Shown here: positions 12,500 through 23,809 of the stretch, in pieces
How positions within the stretch are numbered: position 1 is the first letter of the stretch
How the letters are laid out: each line of letters begins with the position of its first letter
Notes under the pieces: model-generated
Databases searched by the model: none
What the model was told of the DNA's origin: nothing
Seen by the model: only the letters and a program-made list of their open reading frames with translations
Position numbers and translations under genes: made by a program
Origin: Loxodes magnus
Taxonomy: Eukaryota > Ciliophora > Karyorelictea > Loxodida > Loxodidae
Reading direction: 5' to 3'
DNA: 64,000 nucleotides
Assembly (NCBI GenBank): GCA_946699065.1
Contig: CAMPDV010001582.1
Coordinates: forward strand, 1 to 64,000

Positions 12500-13080
12500 A
12501 AAACCTAAGATAATTCCCCAAAATAACATACACGAAATTAAACAAAAAATATTTGAAAGAAATAATTTGCATCTATAAGATTAGAAGCCAGTCTTACGCA
12601 TTTCGAAAGACTCTGAAAGATCGAAATTATATTATTGAAAATCCTTTTTGTATATGCGGAGAATATGACACTCTCCAACATGTAATGGAATGTATATATT
12701 ACATTGATATAAGAGAATGATTGGTCTCCAAAATTGGTTAATGTGATATTTTTAAACTAATAAATTACGATTAACTATATATAAACTCTTTTCCTAAGAA
12801 AAAAATAGAAATTGTGGATGAATAAATAAAAATATTCATTCAAATGTTTATCAAAAGGAGGCAAGAAATTCTATAACAAGAGAAAGAAGAAGAGCAATAC
12901 GAGAAATAATAAAAAGAAGCAAATCTAAGAATAGAAAATTTTAATGAAGAGAATGAAGAATAATAAAATCAAGAAAACAAAGAATAAGATGTCCAACAAA
13001 ATTAGATGAAAAATGATGAGGAAGAAGAAGATTGGAACGAAGAGGAAAACGATAGCGAAGATGAAGAAGAAGAAGATTGA
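12500..13080 (+). pseudogene. LINE ORF2 C-terminal tail, acidic (copy A)
   Basis: One frame reads FPKITYTKLNKKYLKE, then KDRNYIIENPFCICGEYD and QHVMEC (zinc motif from 12649). It continues through KRRQEILQQEKEEEQ to a Glu/Asp-rich tail ending EEEED and TGA at 13078-13080. It aligns residue by residue with the tail at 40440-40995 (FPQITYPKLNKQYRKE, CICGD, HILEC). An in-frame TGA at 12718-12720 falls where that relative has TGG Trp (DMREWL). No RT precedes it, so it is a 5'-truncated insertion lying tail to tail with the minus-strand LINE. Confidence 0.8.
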
Positions 13081-13221
13081 CAACAGAAAATAGAAAAAAA
13101 TGAAAGTTAGCTTGAAAATGAACAAGAAAGGAGATACTTAGAAGAAAAAAAAACCTAAACTAGAAAATTAGTTCTGAAGAGCAATAAACTTGATATATAA
13201 TAACATTTAAAAACAATATAA

Positions 13222-13261
13222 TACCTTCAATTGGAAGAACATATTCTGAAAATTGAAGGTA
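13222..13261 (+). other. 3'-UTR stem-loop of LINE tail
   Basis: Perfect 11-bp inverted arms (taccttcaatt at 13222-13232, aattgaaggta at 13251-13261) enclose an 18-nt loop. It lies about 140 bases after the stop and just before the shared end tttttagttaaattta, which also ends the element at 41078-41093. Non-LTR elements often carry such a hairpin as the RT recognition site. That role is inferred. Confidence 0.55.
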
Positions 13262-13289
13262 CCACAAATTTTTTTAGTTAAATTTAATT

Positions 13290-14589
13290 AAATTTAATTT
13301 ATTAAACCACTTTAAATATTATTATGTTTTGAATATTTAGTATCTTAAATTAAAAATTACTATATTGTATAATAACCAAACATTTATTAAAGGAATGTGA
13401 AATTAAAAATTATAATTTAGTTGTCTAATAATTTAGCATATAACAAAAATAGCTCATTATTAAGGTTGTTTATGAAATTGTGTACTATTAGCATTATTGG
13501 CTTAGTAGAAACTTTGCTTTTTATTATGCTATATATGGTTCTTTTTATATTGTACGAAATATTTCCAATTTTTTATAGATATAATTATAATAGTTATTAA
13601 CTTACACTTTGTATATTATTTTAATTAATACAAAAGATTAAAGTTTTTCTTTTAACCTTTTTTGATATAATTAAGGTATATTGATTTCTTAATTATTTAC
13701 ACTTTCATTTTGCTAATTCGTGTTATTTAATATTAGAATATAATTTTATTCTTATTTTAGATGGAAATATAAGATAATTTACAAGAAAGTGAAGATTTTT
13801 ATAATTTTGCATATATTCAAACTACTTATATAGTTTACTAAAAAAAGTTTTTATATGATAAATAATCAATCAATTTTTTAAAAAAGTTTTCAACTTTAAT
13901 AAAATAGCTTCATTAGAAATTCAATCTTTAAGATTAATAAATAAAATCGATTTTCTATATACATAGTAGATATATTCAAGTTGCTTAAAATCAGAAAGTT
14001 TATCTTTAAAGCTTTTCTTTTAATATTACAGAATGAGAAAAATTTTAAAGAGAAAAAATACTTAATATAGCAATTTTTCTTAAAAAACTTGTTTTCCTCT
14101 TCTAAATTAACATCTTTTCGCAAACTAAAAACAGATAGTTAGTCGTAGTAAGCTCTTTTCAAAACTCTTTTACTAATCTTAAATTTTTAATATTTTTCTA
14201 ATTATTATAATAAAGCAGAATATTTTTAAACTTGATTAATAAATTTTTGTTTCTATATTTTATATAGTTAGGTTAGATACATTATTTAGATCCTTGTTTA
14301 ATTACTTTTTTTAGATTCTTTGTAAATTGGCCTAAAATTTATTATTACAGATGTATTTACCTCATTTTTTCTACTTGATTGATCATATTTTTATAAAGAG
14401 ATTTTTTAGCTCTTTTTAGATTAGTTATTTTTAAAATTCGCAATATCTATTAAAAAGGTAGTTTTAAGCCCTCTTATAGAAAAATTTTTTAACTAATTTA
14501 TTTCTTCCTAAAATTGTAATTTATTTTTTTATCTTTACTTCTTAAAAGTTATTTAAAAAACTTTTCAAATCTTTTAAAATTCTATCACT
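13290..14589. other. AT-rich spacer, nothing recognised
   Basis: No supported gene. Repeated at 46750-48035. Confidence 0.5.
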
Positions 14590-15220
14590 TTAAGAAAAGG
14601 ATTTATCCATCCCGAAAATCTTTTGTAGCGAAAAAAGGATAATTTTTTCACGATTTCATGGTTATTTTATTATATCTCCTTTTTTCTTGAGATCCTTTTC
14701 ATTTAAGTAAATTCTTATAATATTAAAAATTTTTAAAACAAATTTTTTCATTTACTCAAAAAGAAGTTCAAAATTAAAAATTGTAATTTTTCCAAAGCAT
14801 AAACAATAAATTTTTTTTATAATTTCAAACATAATTAACCTTATCAAAAATATACTTTTAAATAAAAAAGAAAAAAAGTTTTGATTAAAATTTTTCAAAA
14901 AATTTTATAATCCAATCGGAAACGAAACATATTAAAATAAAAATAAAAATTTATTATTGAACTTAAATACAAGAATAAACAAATTTAATTAAATTTATTA
15001 ACATATAACTTAAAAAATTAAATTAGCATCCCAAAATTCAAAATTTTTTTAGTTTTAAGTCTATTTAAAAAAAAAAACCTTTTTTACATATTAAAAAACA
15101 AATTTTTTGTTTTCATGAAATTTAAACTCTAAAATTGAAAAATAATGATAAATAAAAAACTTAATATAAGGAAATTTTATAATCCAATCGGAAACGAAAA
15201 ATATTAAAATTTTATAATAT

Positions 15221-15310
15221 CAATAAATAATAAATAATAAATAATAATAATAATTAATAATAATTAATAAATAATAATAATCAATCATAAAAAATAAATA
15301 ATAAAAAAAC
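15221..15310. repeat. ATA/AAT microsatellite
   Basis: Imperfect runs of aataaat and aataata units. Much shorter at the same place in copy 3 (49380-49440) and copy 2 (about 35280-35340), so it varies in length between copies. Confidence 0.7.
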
Positions 15311-15783
15311 AAAATTTAATTTAATTTAAAATAAAATAAATAAAATACTAAATTAAATTTTTTAATTAAAAATAAAGATTATAAACTTACTTTACCATAA
15401 TAAATAATATTTTAACCACTTCACAAAAAAAATGAAAATTTATACTCAACTTGAAATTTTTACAAAATCTAAAAATAAATCCATAAAATTTTACAGCATA
15501 AATTTAAACTTAAACTTATTTCATGCTTTCATTTAACAAAATTATATTTTAAATATTTTTAAACATTACCACTTTAAATCAACATACCTCACTAATTTCT
15601 ATAACCTATCACTCAACCTTTTTTTTAAACTAATAATATTTAAGAATATAACAAATTTTTAATTAATAATTAAAAAACTTCATATAACTAAAAACATTAT
15701 TAACATTAAACATTCATTTAAATGCATTACCAATATCTTATATCTTTAATCGTAAAATTTAATTAAGTCAAATAGCAAGTTAC

Positions 15784-16855
15784 TCAACTCGAAACTCTCC
15801 ACTTTCTTATCGTCTCGTCATATCCTCCCGATACCAACCATCTATTATCAACACTCAATGCTATAGATTATATTAAACTTGTATGTCCTTACAAAGTCTA
15901 TATACACTCACCCTTATCAAAGTTCCAGATCTTGATTGTTTCATCGTAAGATCCAGAAAATATAACACTTGAATCAACACTTAACTGAATACTTGATACA
16001 CCATCTACATGACCTTAAAGAGTACGAATAAACTAACCAGAAAAGAAGTCCCATATCTTAATAGTACTGTCATCCGAGCCTGATATTATATACCTGATAT
16101 CCTTAGACACTATCACCGATAAAACAGAACCTGAATACCCAGTATGAGTTCGCACAAGCTGACCTGTCTAGAAATTCCAAATCTTTATAGTTTTATCCCA
16201 AGATCCCGATATAATATATCTAGAGTCATAGGAGATTACTACCGATATAACTGTATTAGTATGCTCAGACAAAGTCCTTTAGAGAGTTCCATTGTGGAAA
16301 TTTCAAATCTTTATGGTTTTGTCATAAGATCCTGATACTATATATCTATAGTCAGGGGAAATTACTACCGATGTAACATATGAAGTATGACCCGTTATAG
16401 TTCTTTGAAGAGCACCAGTCTATAAGTTTCAGATCTTTATGGTTTTATCATCAGATCCTGATACTATATAGCTAGAGTCTGAGGATATTACTACCGAGTT
16501 AACTGAGGAAGTATGTCCTGTTATAGTTCTTAGGAGAGTACCTGTCTGGAAATTCCAGATCTTTATAGAATTTTCAGGAGTTCGTAAACTTGATACAATT
16601 CAATTCAGGTCACTTGATATGGCTACCGACTAAACACGTGAAGTGTAACTATTAAGGATTTAATCTATAAAATATTAAAGAAATACCTTTACTTTGGTCA
16701 TAACTGATCTTATTTATTAACTTTTAGTAGCATAAGTTAGGCAGAATTTCATACTTAAAATGAAGTAGAGATATTTTCCCTAGGATGTGGCTTCTCGCTC
16801 TTAAGAGTTTTCTTAAAAAAATAATTTTAGCAAATTGCTTTTCTTTTTTCTCCAT
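15784..16855 (-). CDS. WD40 beta-propeller protein, copy 1
   Basis: Read on the minus strand with TAA/TAG as Gln. Exon 1 (16855-16687) encodes a 56-residue basic N-terminus starting MEKKEKQF, with [20 protein letters not shown] 22-nt GT-AG gap (16686-16665) follows, and removing it restores frame. Exon 2 (16664-15784) encodes seven WD repeats of about 42 residues (GHxxxV-SV-ISxD-xYIISGSxDxTIKIW). The last repeat ends RKWRVSS and TGA. TGA also occurs in frame at 16602, 16431 and 16305, each where Trp is expected (DLN-W-I, TIKI-W-N twice). There are no frameshifts. WD40 propellers are protein-binding scaffolds; the specific partner is unknown. It is either a gene using TGA as Trp or a copy inactivated only at Trp codons. 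Confidence 0.75.
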
Positions 16856-16999
16856 TTTAATTTTTATAACTTACTTCAATAAATATTTAATTAAAATAAC
16901 TCAATGAATTTTACTTACTTAATTTCAATATAATTAAACAATTAAATTATTTATTACGCATACTTTTAAATATCTTCTTAAACATTGATTTTTCTATTT

Positions 17000-17018
17000 T
17001 TGTCTTAAAACAAGACAA
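17000..17018. promoter_or_regulatory. conserved palindrome upstream of WD40 gene
   Basis: TTGTCTT-aaaac-AAGACAA, a perfect 7-bp inverted repeat with a 5-nt spacer, about 145 bases upstream of the ATG. The same palindrome sits at the same distance in the other two copies (33548-33566 and 51264-51282) while neighbouring bases vary. An operator-like or RNA-hairpin role is inferred. Confidence 0.5.
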
Positions 17019-18251
17019 GATAATAAACTAATAGTGTACAAACTTTTATAATTTTAATTATTTTATATCCTTTTACTTTTAAATGAAAGGATAATTTATT
17101 ATATCAAAAGTTTATAACGAAGAATTATATCCTTATTATAATAACTTTAATATGCATTTATTAATTATTACTTATTTGTGCTTAAAATAAAAGACTCTTA
17201 ATAAGAATACCTTATTTCTTTATAGACTCTTTTAAATAATAAATAAAATATTAGCATTTTTTAAGGCTATTGCTATTAATTATTACTTTTCACTTACATT
17301 TAATCAAAAAAAAGGATTTCTTTAAACTTTTTACTAATTAAAAAAAGTAAATAAAATTGAGTTTCTTATTAATTAGTTTGAATAAATATTAAGAAACATC
17401 AAATTATTTAAAACAAAGCATTTTTAGAATTTATAATATAAACTCTTTTAATTGCCCACTTTCTTACTACTATTTCATTAAAACTTTTTATTTATAAAGG
17501 TCTCTCTTATAATAATAAACTAATATAATTTATTATAATGTTGATTCTAAGCAAAATATATAAATGTAATAAATATAAGTAGTAGAAAGTAAATATTTAA
17601 ACTAGCTATAAATGGTGTATCACTAATTATATCTTACAATTATTAAATAGTAATATTTAATTTTATTATTAAAATAAGCTTTAATATGTTTAATTATGTC
17701 TATTAAATACTTAATATTTCATCCTTTTAGCTTTATTAGTTATTAATTAATTTCTCTTTAATTTAGATATTAGATTAGTTATAATTAATACATTTAGATA
17801 ACTTTCTCTTTTTATAGCAAACTAATATTATATTTATTATTTATGTTATTTTTGTAATTATCATTTCTAATTAATAATACCTAAATTATTCTAGATTATT
17901 TAAAGATAAAAACTTAATTCTATTATTATATACAAATCTATATTATATTGCTAACACTATTAATACTCTCTTTCTTAAAATTAGTTGTTTGATATTTAGA
18001 AAATTATAAGTTTTTTTAAGAAAGCATATTTTTACTATCTTCTATTATTATTTTCTGAATTAATAGAAAGAGTAAACTTAACATAATATGTTTCTTTGTA
18101 ATAAGTATGAGATAATATAAGTATTAGATTAGCTAGTATAAGTTATTTAAAACTAAAATTAATGTCACAATAAATTCTAGTTGGTTTTAGTCATAAAATT
18201 TAAAAAGAATACAGTCTTTAGTAGTAATAAGAAAGTATTTAAATAAACATA

Positions 18252-18770
18252 ATGAAAGTGAGAAAAAAATTAAACCTACAAGATAAGAGTTTTAAATCTT
18301 AAATTGAATATTATTAATTAAAAGATTCAAGAATATCATTTCCTATCTAGAATGAAATAGCTGCTAAGTTACAATTTTTCTCAATAAAATAAAATAATCA
18401 ATTACAACAAAAATGCATGCTTGATATTTAAAAAATATTTAAGTTTTTAAGTAGTAATAGATTGGATATTGAGCATGGTTTAACAAGTGTTTCTATAGAT
18501 AAAATAGAGTAACAAAAGTTTTACAGAAGAATTAAATAATTATAGAATTCCAGTGTTTCTAAATGAATAAAAAAGAAGTCACTAAAATTTAATTAATCAA
18601 AGTCTTAAATAAAAAAGTTGCTATTAAATGAGAAATGTACATATCCAAAGGGGTTGCCAAAATGTCTATTTTGAACTTATAAATCTAAGAATTGTCCTTT
18701 TGAAAAAACAAAAAAGTGTAAATCCTTCTAGAACTAGAATATTCAATGGCTTTTATAAAATTTAGATTGA
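18252..18770 (+). pseudogene. Cys-containing unassigned frame
   Basis: An ATG at 18252 opens 104 codons to a TGA (18564). The same frame continues through a second TGA (18672) to a third (18768). The second part carries EKCTYPKGLPKC and NCPFEKTKKC, a C-x9-C-x9-C-x7-C spacing that could be a small zinc-binding module. If TGA were Trp, the TGA at 18672 would sit between the first and second Cys pairs. The sequence is unique in the window, just inside the WD40 element boundary. No family is recognised. Coding status is uncertain. Confidence 0.3.
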
Positions 18771-19463
18771 AATATTCATGCAATAGCTCGAGATCTAAAT
18801 TTTCGAAGTAGCATAATTTTACACACTCTTTAAGTTTTTCAATTTCTTGATTATCTTAAATCAAAAATTTTCAGTTACGTTTATTTTTTATTTTCTAAAG
18901 AACCTAAGTGCTTCAGAATGAGAGTGATATCATAAAAATTATTTTATTAAGCTGAAAGGCAAGCATTATTTAATTTAATTTAATATTTTCTAAGGAATAT
19001 AAAAAATTGCTGTCTTTTTTCCAACTTTGCAATATCTTAGATTGAATTTGCTGCTTCATTCACTTCACTATTCAATAGACATAAATTTAAACCCCAAAAT
19101 TACAAAAGCATTCATACTTTAGTCTCTTGAAAACATTATCATTCTAATCCTTTAAAACTCTATCTGCTTAACTTCCCTTTTCTTAATTTAGATCATACTA
19201 ATCTATTTTGATTTTCCTTATATCTTTAAGCTAAAATAAATCTAAAATACTAACTACCATAAAAAGCATTAAAGCTAGATTTTATTTTTAAATTAGTTTA
19301 ATATACTTATTAGCAAATATCTTGTAAATAAAAGCTTAGAATGAAATATATAGTATATTTAAAGGTTTAATGTATCTTGTTAGTTTATTAAATCTTATTT
19401 AAAAATAAACGCTTTTTGTTTTCCTTTATTTTAACTTTTATTTTATTTTATTTTTCTCTTAAA
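18771..19463. other. AT-rich spacer, nothing recognised
   Basis: No conserved frame. A pyrimidine-rich run precedes the next small frame. Confidence 0.45.
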
Positions 19464-19793
19464 ATGTGAAATTTCTGTAAACCTGTTTCATCTGGGAAAC
19501 TAGATAAAGAGAATCGTTTTGAAATTTTAGATATGTAGCGAGGCGTCATCTCTTTTAAAAAATAGAGAAAGAAAGTAGAAATACCAGCTGGGATTTATAT
19601 TTCGGTAAAAACGGAAAAGAGTTTAAGAAAATACATTTTAAAACTTGAGGTTGATATAGATATGAAAAATATCAAAAGGTAACACAAGTATTTGCATTTA
19701 AAGAATGGATACTTTTATCTTTATTTGATTGAAAATAGTAGGACCAGATTTTAAATATTATTATAATTAGTCGTTTTACTACTGAAGCACTGA
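19464..19793 (+). CDS. small unassigned frame
   Basis: ATG-TGA at 19464-19469, then an open frame of 107 codons (NFCKPVSSGKLDKENRFEIL, later KVEIPAGIYISV and YFYLYLIENSRTRF) to TGA at 19791. The region has more G+C than its surroundings. The residue mix (Gly, Pro, Asp, Glu, Arg) is less biased than in random AT-rich frames. Translation from the ATG would need TGA read as an amino acid at codon 2; otherwise the frame is the 3' end of something larger. Not recognised. Confidence 0.3.
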
Positions 19794-20406
19794 AATCTAC
19801 GTTTGTTTAGATGTAGTATATTAAAATTTAATTATTACATAGAACAAAATGCTAGTGATATGCAATTAATATGAGTTGAACGATTGATAATCGAATTACT
19901 TTATAAAAGCATTGTAATGATTTAAATATCAGAAATATCTGAGATATAAAAAAATCGAAAGAGAAGTTACTTTTAAATCAATGATAGATTTAAAAAATAA
20001 CACCAGAGAAAAAAAAGGTAAAGAAAATGTCTACTCTATGCTAGGTAAAGTTAAAAAAATAAAGAGCTGTAATAATTTAAATATCTTAGTCGTAATTTCG
20101 ATCTATATAGCAGAGATCTTAAATTATGAATATCTTGACTTTTAATTTATATAAAATAGATCTTACATATATCAGCTTATTTAAAATAGAATGCTTATTT
20201 ATTTTTTGATTAAGATACTACTTATTTCCTTAAAGCAACATAAAAATTTGTTAATAATTTTTTTCATATTTCCTTAGTTTGATTCACAGCTGTATACGAT
20301 TTGAGACCTTTGAAATTATTTAATTCTAAAAATTATTGATTCCTTCAGACAATATTTTTATTTTGACTTCTATTTTATATCAATTAGCTTTGCTTGTAGC
20401 TTTGTT
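19794..20406. other. spacer, nothing recognised
   Basis: No conserved frame or RNA is seen. Confidence 0.45.
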
Positions 20407-20712
20407 CATATTGAATCATGTGAAGCTCTGCAAGATCTAATTTAGGAATTTAAAGATTTTAAAAATTACGACCTAATAAAAATGTTAACATATAATTAAA
20501 GTTATCTTACTCTTAATTTCCCTACTTAAAAACAGCTAAGAGAAATAGATTTTAGAATTAAAAGCTTCCATTAACAATTATTGAAGAGAAGAATTGAAAT
20601 CCTATAGTGGAATGAGGAAATACTACAGTGGCAGAACGATTTGGATAAAGTTGTAGCAGTAGGAGGAGAAGAACAAGAACAAGAAGAAAAAGAAAAAGAA
20701 CATGAGCAATGA
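20407..20712 (+). pseudogene. LINE ORF2 C-terminal tail fragment
   Basis: Starts inside the zinc motif (HIESCEALQDLIQEFKDFKNYD) and stays open for 101 codons to TGA at 20710. It ends in Glu/Lys/Gln repeats (EEQEQEEKEKEHEQ). It aligns with the tails at 4578-4940 and 60110-60440 but has its own acidic end. The part before the zinc motif is missing, so it is a very short 5'-truncated insertion. Confidence 0.65.
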
Positions 20713-21299
20713 ATAAAATAGGAATGATGAATTAGATGTAAAATAAACAGTTTTATTATCTATATGAAAATATAGTAAAGACATATTAAATGATATTATT
20801 ATTATTAGCTTTGCTTGGCTTTCTATATTACCAAACAACGTAAGCTTACTTATTGAATATCGATCTTTTATTTTATGATTTTTGCATGATTATAAACGTT
20901 TTAAGTAAAAACTCCTCATTACTATTTCTTGTTAGTGCAAATTTTTTTAACTATGACTGAATATGAAAAGCTTTTTAGTTTAATATCTCTTTCATTTACT
21001 AAATTTCCTATTTGTTTCGGAAAATAAAAATGTTCGAATATCTTTTTTAGTAGATTGTTAATTCACTAAATTTTTATAGCATAAATCACCCAGTTTCTTC
21101 TTATCTTTGAACTTTAGATATTGTTTAATTTAAATCTGAGAATACTTCTAGCAAATTTTAGTATTTAATTTTGAAATAATTCAAATTTTATCTTATAGAG
21201 CTGTAATTATAACTCTCTATTTCAATATAAAATGGAACTATGAATGAAAAGAAAATTAAAGGTATAATATAAGACTTTTTGCAAAAATAAATAAAAATA
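20713..21299. other. spacer, nothing recognised
   Basis: No supported gene. Confidence 0.45.
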
Positions 21300-21900
21300 A
21301 AAATGCAAAATTAAATGTTTGGCGATCTTGGAGATATTTCAACCTTTTTCCCGCCAACTTCTAGATTGATCTAGAAACATAAAATAAAAGTTTGAAAATC
21401 TCTAAAACTCTTCTCCTTGCCCATGCTTTTTGTCCTTGAATTCTTAAATCACCTAGATACTAGATATCATTTTTTCTTGCAAGTTTAACATATTTGTTAC
21501 TATATAGTCTTTCTCTTTATAGTTTTAGTTGTTACTATCTCTTCTTTTATTTTTCCAAATACTTCTACCAGTTTTAATATTCTTTCTTGAAATTGAGAAA
21601 CTTCTAGCAGCTTTTTCACAGATATATTTGAGAATTACAATATTAACATCTTTTTACTTGTCTTTTAGTTGAAATCTTGAGTAATTTTTGTCTTCAATTA
21701 TTATTAGATTATTCCTTATTCTTTCAGTTTCATTTAACGGAGCAATTTTATCTGATTTTCTAATATTTTTCTAACTTGTGAATCAACTCTTTCTACTTCT
21801 ATTGCTAGTTTTGAGTTTAGCTGTTCTAGTCTTGCTAAATATTTCAAATTACGTTAAGGTCTCTTTCTTATGCCTTTGATCCAATTCTGTATTTAAATTT
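21300..21900 (-). pseudogene. ORF1-like frame, diverged
   Basis: The minus-strand segment at about 21860-21690 matches the coiled coil of block X (QQKQKELIHKLEK). Further on the same strand comes RQVKRCQYCNSQIYL, then a basic stretch with KYVKLARKN, LGDLRIQGQKAWARRR and SRSIQKLAGKRLKYLQDRQ. The Arg/Lys-rich end and the CxxC pair suit a nucleic-acid-binding ORF1 protein, but no domain is recognised. Frame changes and TGA codons interrupt it. Confidence 0.35.
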
Positions 21901-22430
21901 AAATTTTTACAAAAATATGAAAATTCTATTTTTAATTTTTAAATAAATAAAGAAAAAACATACTAATTTTTCTATAATTTAAATTTTCTCAATTAATTTA
22001 CTAAAGTTTGTTTAAATCTTAAATTAAAAAAATTTTGCATCTATCGACTACATATCTTTACGTAAAAATAAAGTTTTTAGTAATTTAAAAAATTTATTTG
22101 AGATTAAATTAATTAAACGACAAAGTTAATTTATTTTTTTTAAAATTCTTTCTTTAAAAACATTAATATGAAAAAAAGTTGCCATTTATACAATAAAATA
22201 AACTTATATAATCTATGTTTATCTCATTTAATTTGGTTAATTTATCTATTTTTTTTATATAATAAAGAATTTTAATTATAGAGTGCGTAGAACCAGGTTG
22301 GTATGCAAGTTTTTCAATATTAATATTAATATAAAAGTGTTCTCATTATTCATGTTATTCATTCTATTCATTCAGTAAATCACATCAGCTTTTCCAAGTG
22401 GAAAAAACGACCTATTAATAATTAAAAAAA
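21901..22430. other. AT-rich spacer, nothing recognised
   Basis: No supported gene. Confidence 0.45.
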
Positions 22431-22439
22431 TGGAAAATT

Positions 22440-23045
22440 ACTAGTAAAAAATCTCTTCTAAAAAGGAATCATCTTAGTACAGTTATGCGTAATAAAAAAT
22501 AATTAAAAAACTCTAAATCATGCAATAAAAAATTTTAAGCTATAAAGAACTGTACAAGAAATTGAAAGAAAAAATGAAAACTTGATGAGTAATTCAAAAG
22601 AGAGAACATTGAAAATGAAAAGCTAGGAATTATAAGAATAGAATAACTAGAAACAAAATTTAATCAAATCGTAGAGCTAACTGAAAGCATATTACTGCAA
22701 AAATTTAGATGAATGATCCGATGATTGTAAAGAGAAAGCCTAAAGAAGATTATATTCCCGAATGGAAATCAAAAAGATGTTAAAAATTAAAGCAACCTAA
22801 GCAAAAGTTAGAAACTGCTTACATATCAAATTAAAAAAAAATAAAATAGAGAACTAATAAGAAACAATCTCGAGGATTTTTTGAAAATAAGAAGGTAAAT
22901 TATACAGGAAAAATAACTCAAGATAAACAAAGAAATTATTAACATAAAGAAGGCAGCAAACAATTTATTAAAAAAATGAATGAGAATCGAACTTTCAGAA
23001 ACTCTAAGAAAAAATAGAATAAAAATTTTTAGAAGATAAGATTGC
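22440..23045 (+). pseudogene. Lys/Glu/Gln-rich coiled-coil remnant
   Basis: Plus-strand frames give long Glu/Lys/Asn/Gln helices (RTVQEIERKNENLMSNS, MEIKKMLKIKATQAK, KNKIENQQETISRIF) interrupted by TGA and frame changes. Composition resembles the ORF1-like frames elsewhere. It runs up to the truncated tRNA-Lys repeat at 23051. Origin uncertain. Confidence 0.3.
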
Positions 23046-23050
23046 AAAAT

Positions 23051-23094
23051 GGCCCGAACCCACCAAATTAAGAGTCTGACTGAGCTAGCCGGGC
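23051..23094 (-). pseudogene. truncated tRNA-Lys(CTT)-like copy
   Basis: The minus strand from 23094 reads gcccggctagctcagtc, then actcttaat and gtgggttcg, after which homology stops in the T-arm. It matches the longer copy at 23708-23763. The next ~45 bases on the 5' side of the tRNA (plus coordinates 23095-23140) are also shared with 23764-23807, so the two copies come from duplication of a segment larger than the tRNA. Confidence 0.7.
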
Positions 23095-23604
23095 TTATTC
23101 TTTATAACTCATCTTTCTTAAATAATTTTTATTTGCTTTATTCTCAATAAAAATGTAAATATAATGTGCGTTTTTTTCGAACTTAGAAATAACTCTTTTA
23201 TGACTGATTTTCATTACTCAAGTATATTCACATATTTTTCAAACTAAATTGTATCTATTTTAACCAGTTTTTAAAACTTAAACATCGTAATAGTTATATC
23301 AAAAGAAAACGGGCCATAAAGATGTGCTTATTTTTAACTATATTAAACTTTTTTACTTTTTAGGAAGTTAAAGATGACTGTATATGGCAGGAAATATTCT
23401 GAGATTAAATCTCTTTTTTACAAATTTATTTTTAGACCAAAATCTTAAATAAATGTTATTTGAAAATATTTAAAAAAATATTAGAGCATTTTAAATATGC
23501 CTTCAAAACTTATGATTTCAAGTTTATAGCAACTACTAAAATGACTAATTTGCTGTTTTTAAAAATAACATCCTTATAGATACTCATATGAAATAATTTT
23601 GCAC

Positions 23605-23683
23605 TAAAAAGATTCAAATGTCCAGTGGTTAGAATATTCTACTATAACTCGAAAGCCCCGAGTTCAAATCCTGATATTATCTT
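23605..23683 (+). pseudogene. tRNA-like sequence (Glu/Asp type arms)
   Basis: A D-arm-like tccagtggttagaat (A box) and a T-arm-like gagttcaaatcctg (B box) are correctly spaced around an imperfect anticodon-type hairpin. The acceptor arms do not pair. This fits a decayed tRNA gene or tRNA-derived repeat, not a working tRNA. It lies 25 bases from the tRNA-Lys pseudogene on the opposite strand. Confidence 0.4.
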
Positions 23684-23707
23684 TTTATTAATTAATAAAA
23701 ATAAAAA

Positions 23708-23763
23708 CGCCCAACGTGGAGCTCGAACCCACCAAATTAAGAGTCTGACTGAGCTAGCCGGGC
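23708..23763 (-). pseudogene. tRNA-Lys(CTT) pseudogene, D-arm deleted
   Basis: The minus strand gives acceptor GCCCGGC (23763-23757) pairing with GTTGGGC (23715-23709, one G.T and one mismatch). It then has TAGCTCAGTC, an anticodon loop CTCTTAA (anticodon CTT) and a near-canonical T-arm GTGGGTTCGAGCTCCAC. It is 56 nt long against about 73 for tRNA-Lys: the second half of the D-loop and the D-stem partner are missing. It is therefore a tRNA-derived relic. The parts present are very close to the eukaryotic tRNA-Lys consensus. Confidence 0.8.
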
Positions 23764-23809
23764 TTATTCTTTATAACTCATCTTTCTTAAATAATTTTTA
23801 TTTGTTTTA

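Larger units (their letters stand above)
7604..18158. repeat. block Y, copy A
   Basis: Begins at aagaacaacatgtg and matches 41095 onward in the same order and orientation for more than 10 kb. The shared parts are a TGA-studded frame, a minus-strand LINE, a plus-strand LINE tail and a WD40 element. Copy B is longer mainly through one extra WD repeat and expanded tandem repeats at 48360-49230, and it keeps about 105 bp more at its right end. A third copy starts at 63130 and is cut by the window edge. Confidence 0.9.
14590..18158 (-). repeat. WD40 element, copy 1
   Basis: A repeated unit made of a tandem-repeat-rich 3' flank (14590-15780), the WD40 gene (15784-16855) and a conserved 5' flank (16856-18158). 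The same unit lies at 48040-52545 (same orientation) and 32515-36280 (inverted). The aatccaatcggaaacgaaac motif in its 3' flank occurs at about 14910 and 15180, and again in the other copies. Copy 1 ends about 105 bases short of the others on its 5' side. Confidence 0.85.

Noticed and set aside
12925-13125. Phe-rich minus-strand frame
   Set aside because: It is the antisense of the Glu/Asp-rich LINE tail; GAA/GAG repeats read backwards give Phe/Leu.
16144-16335. Plus-strand frame across the WD40 gene
   Set aside because: Antisense of the WD repeats; its apparent internal repetition only mirrors the 126-base WD unit.
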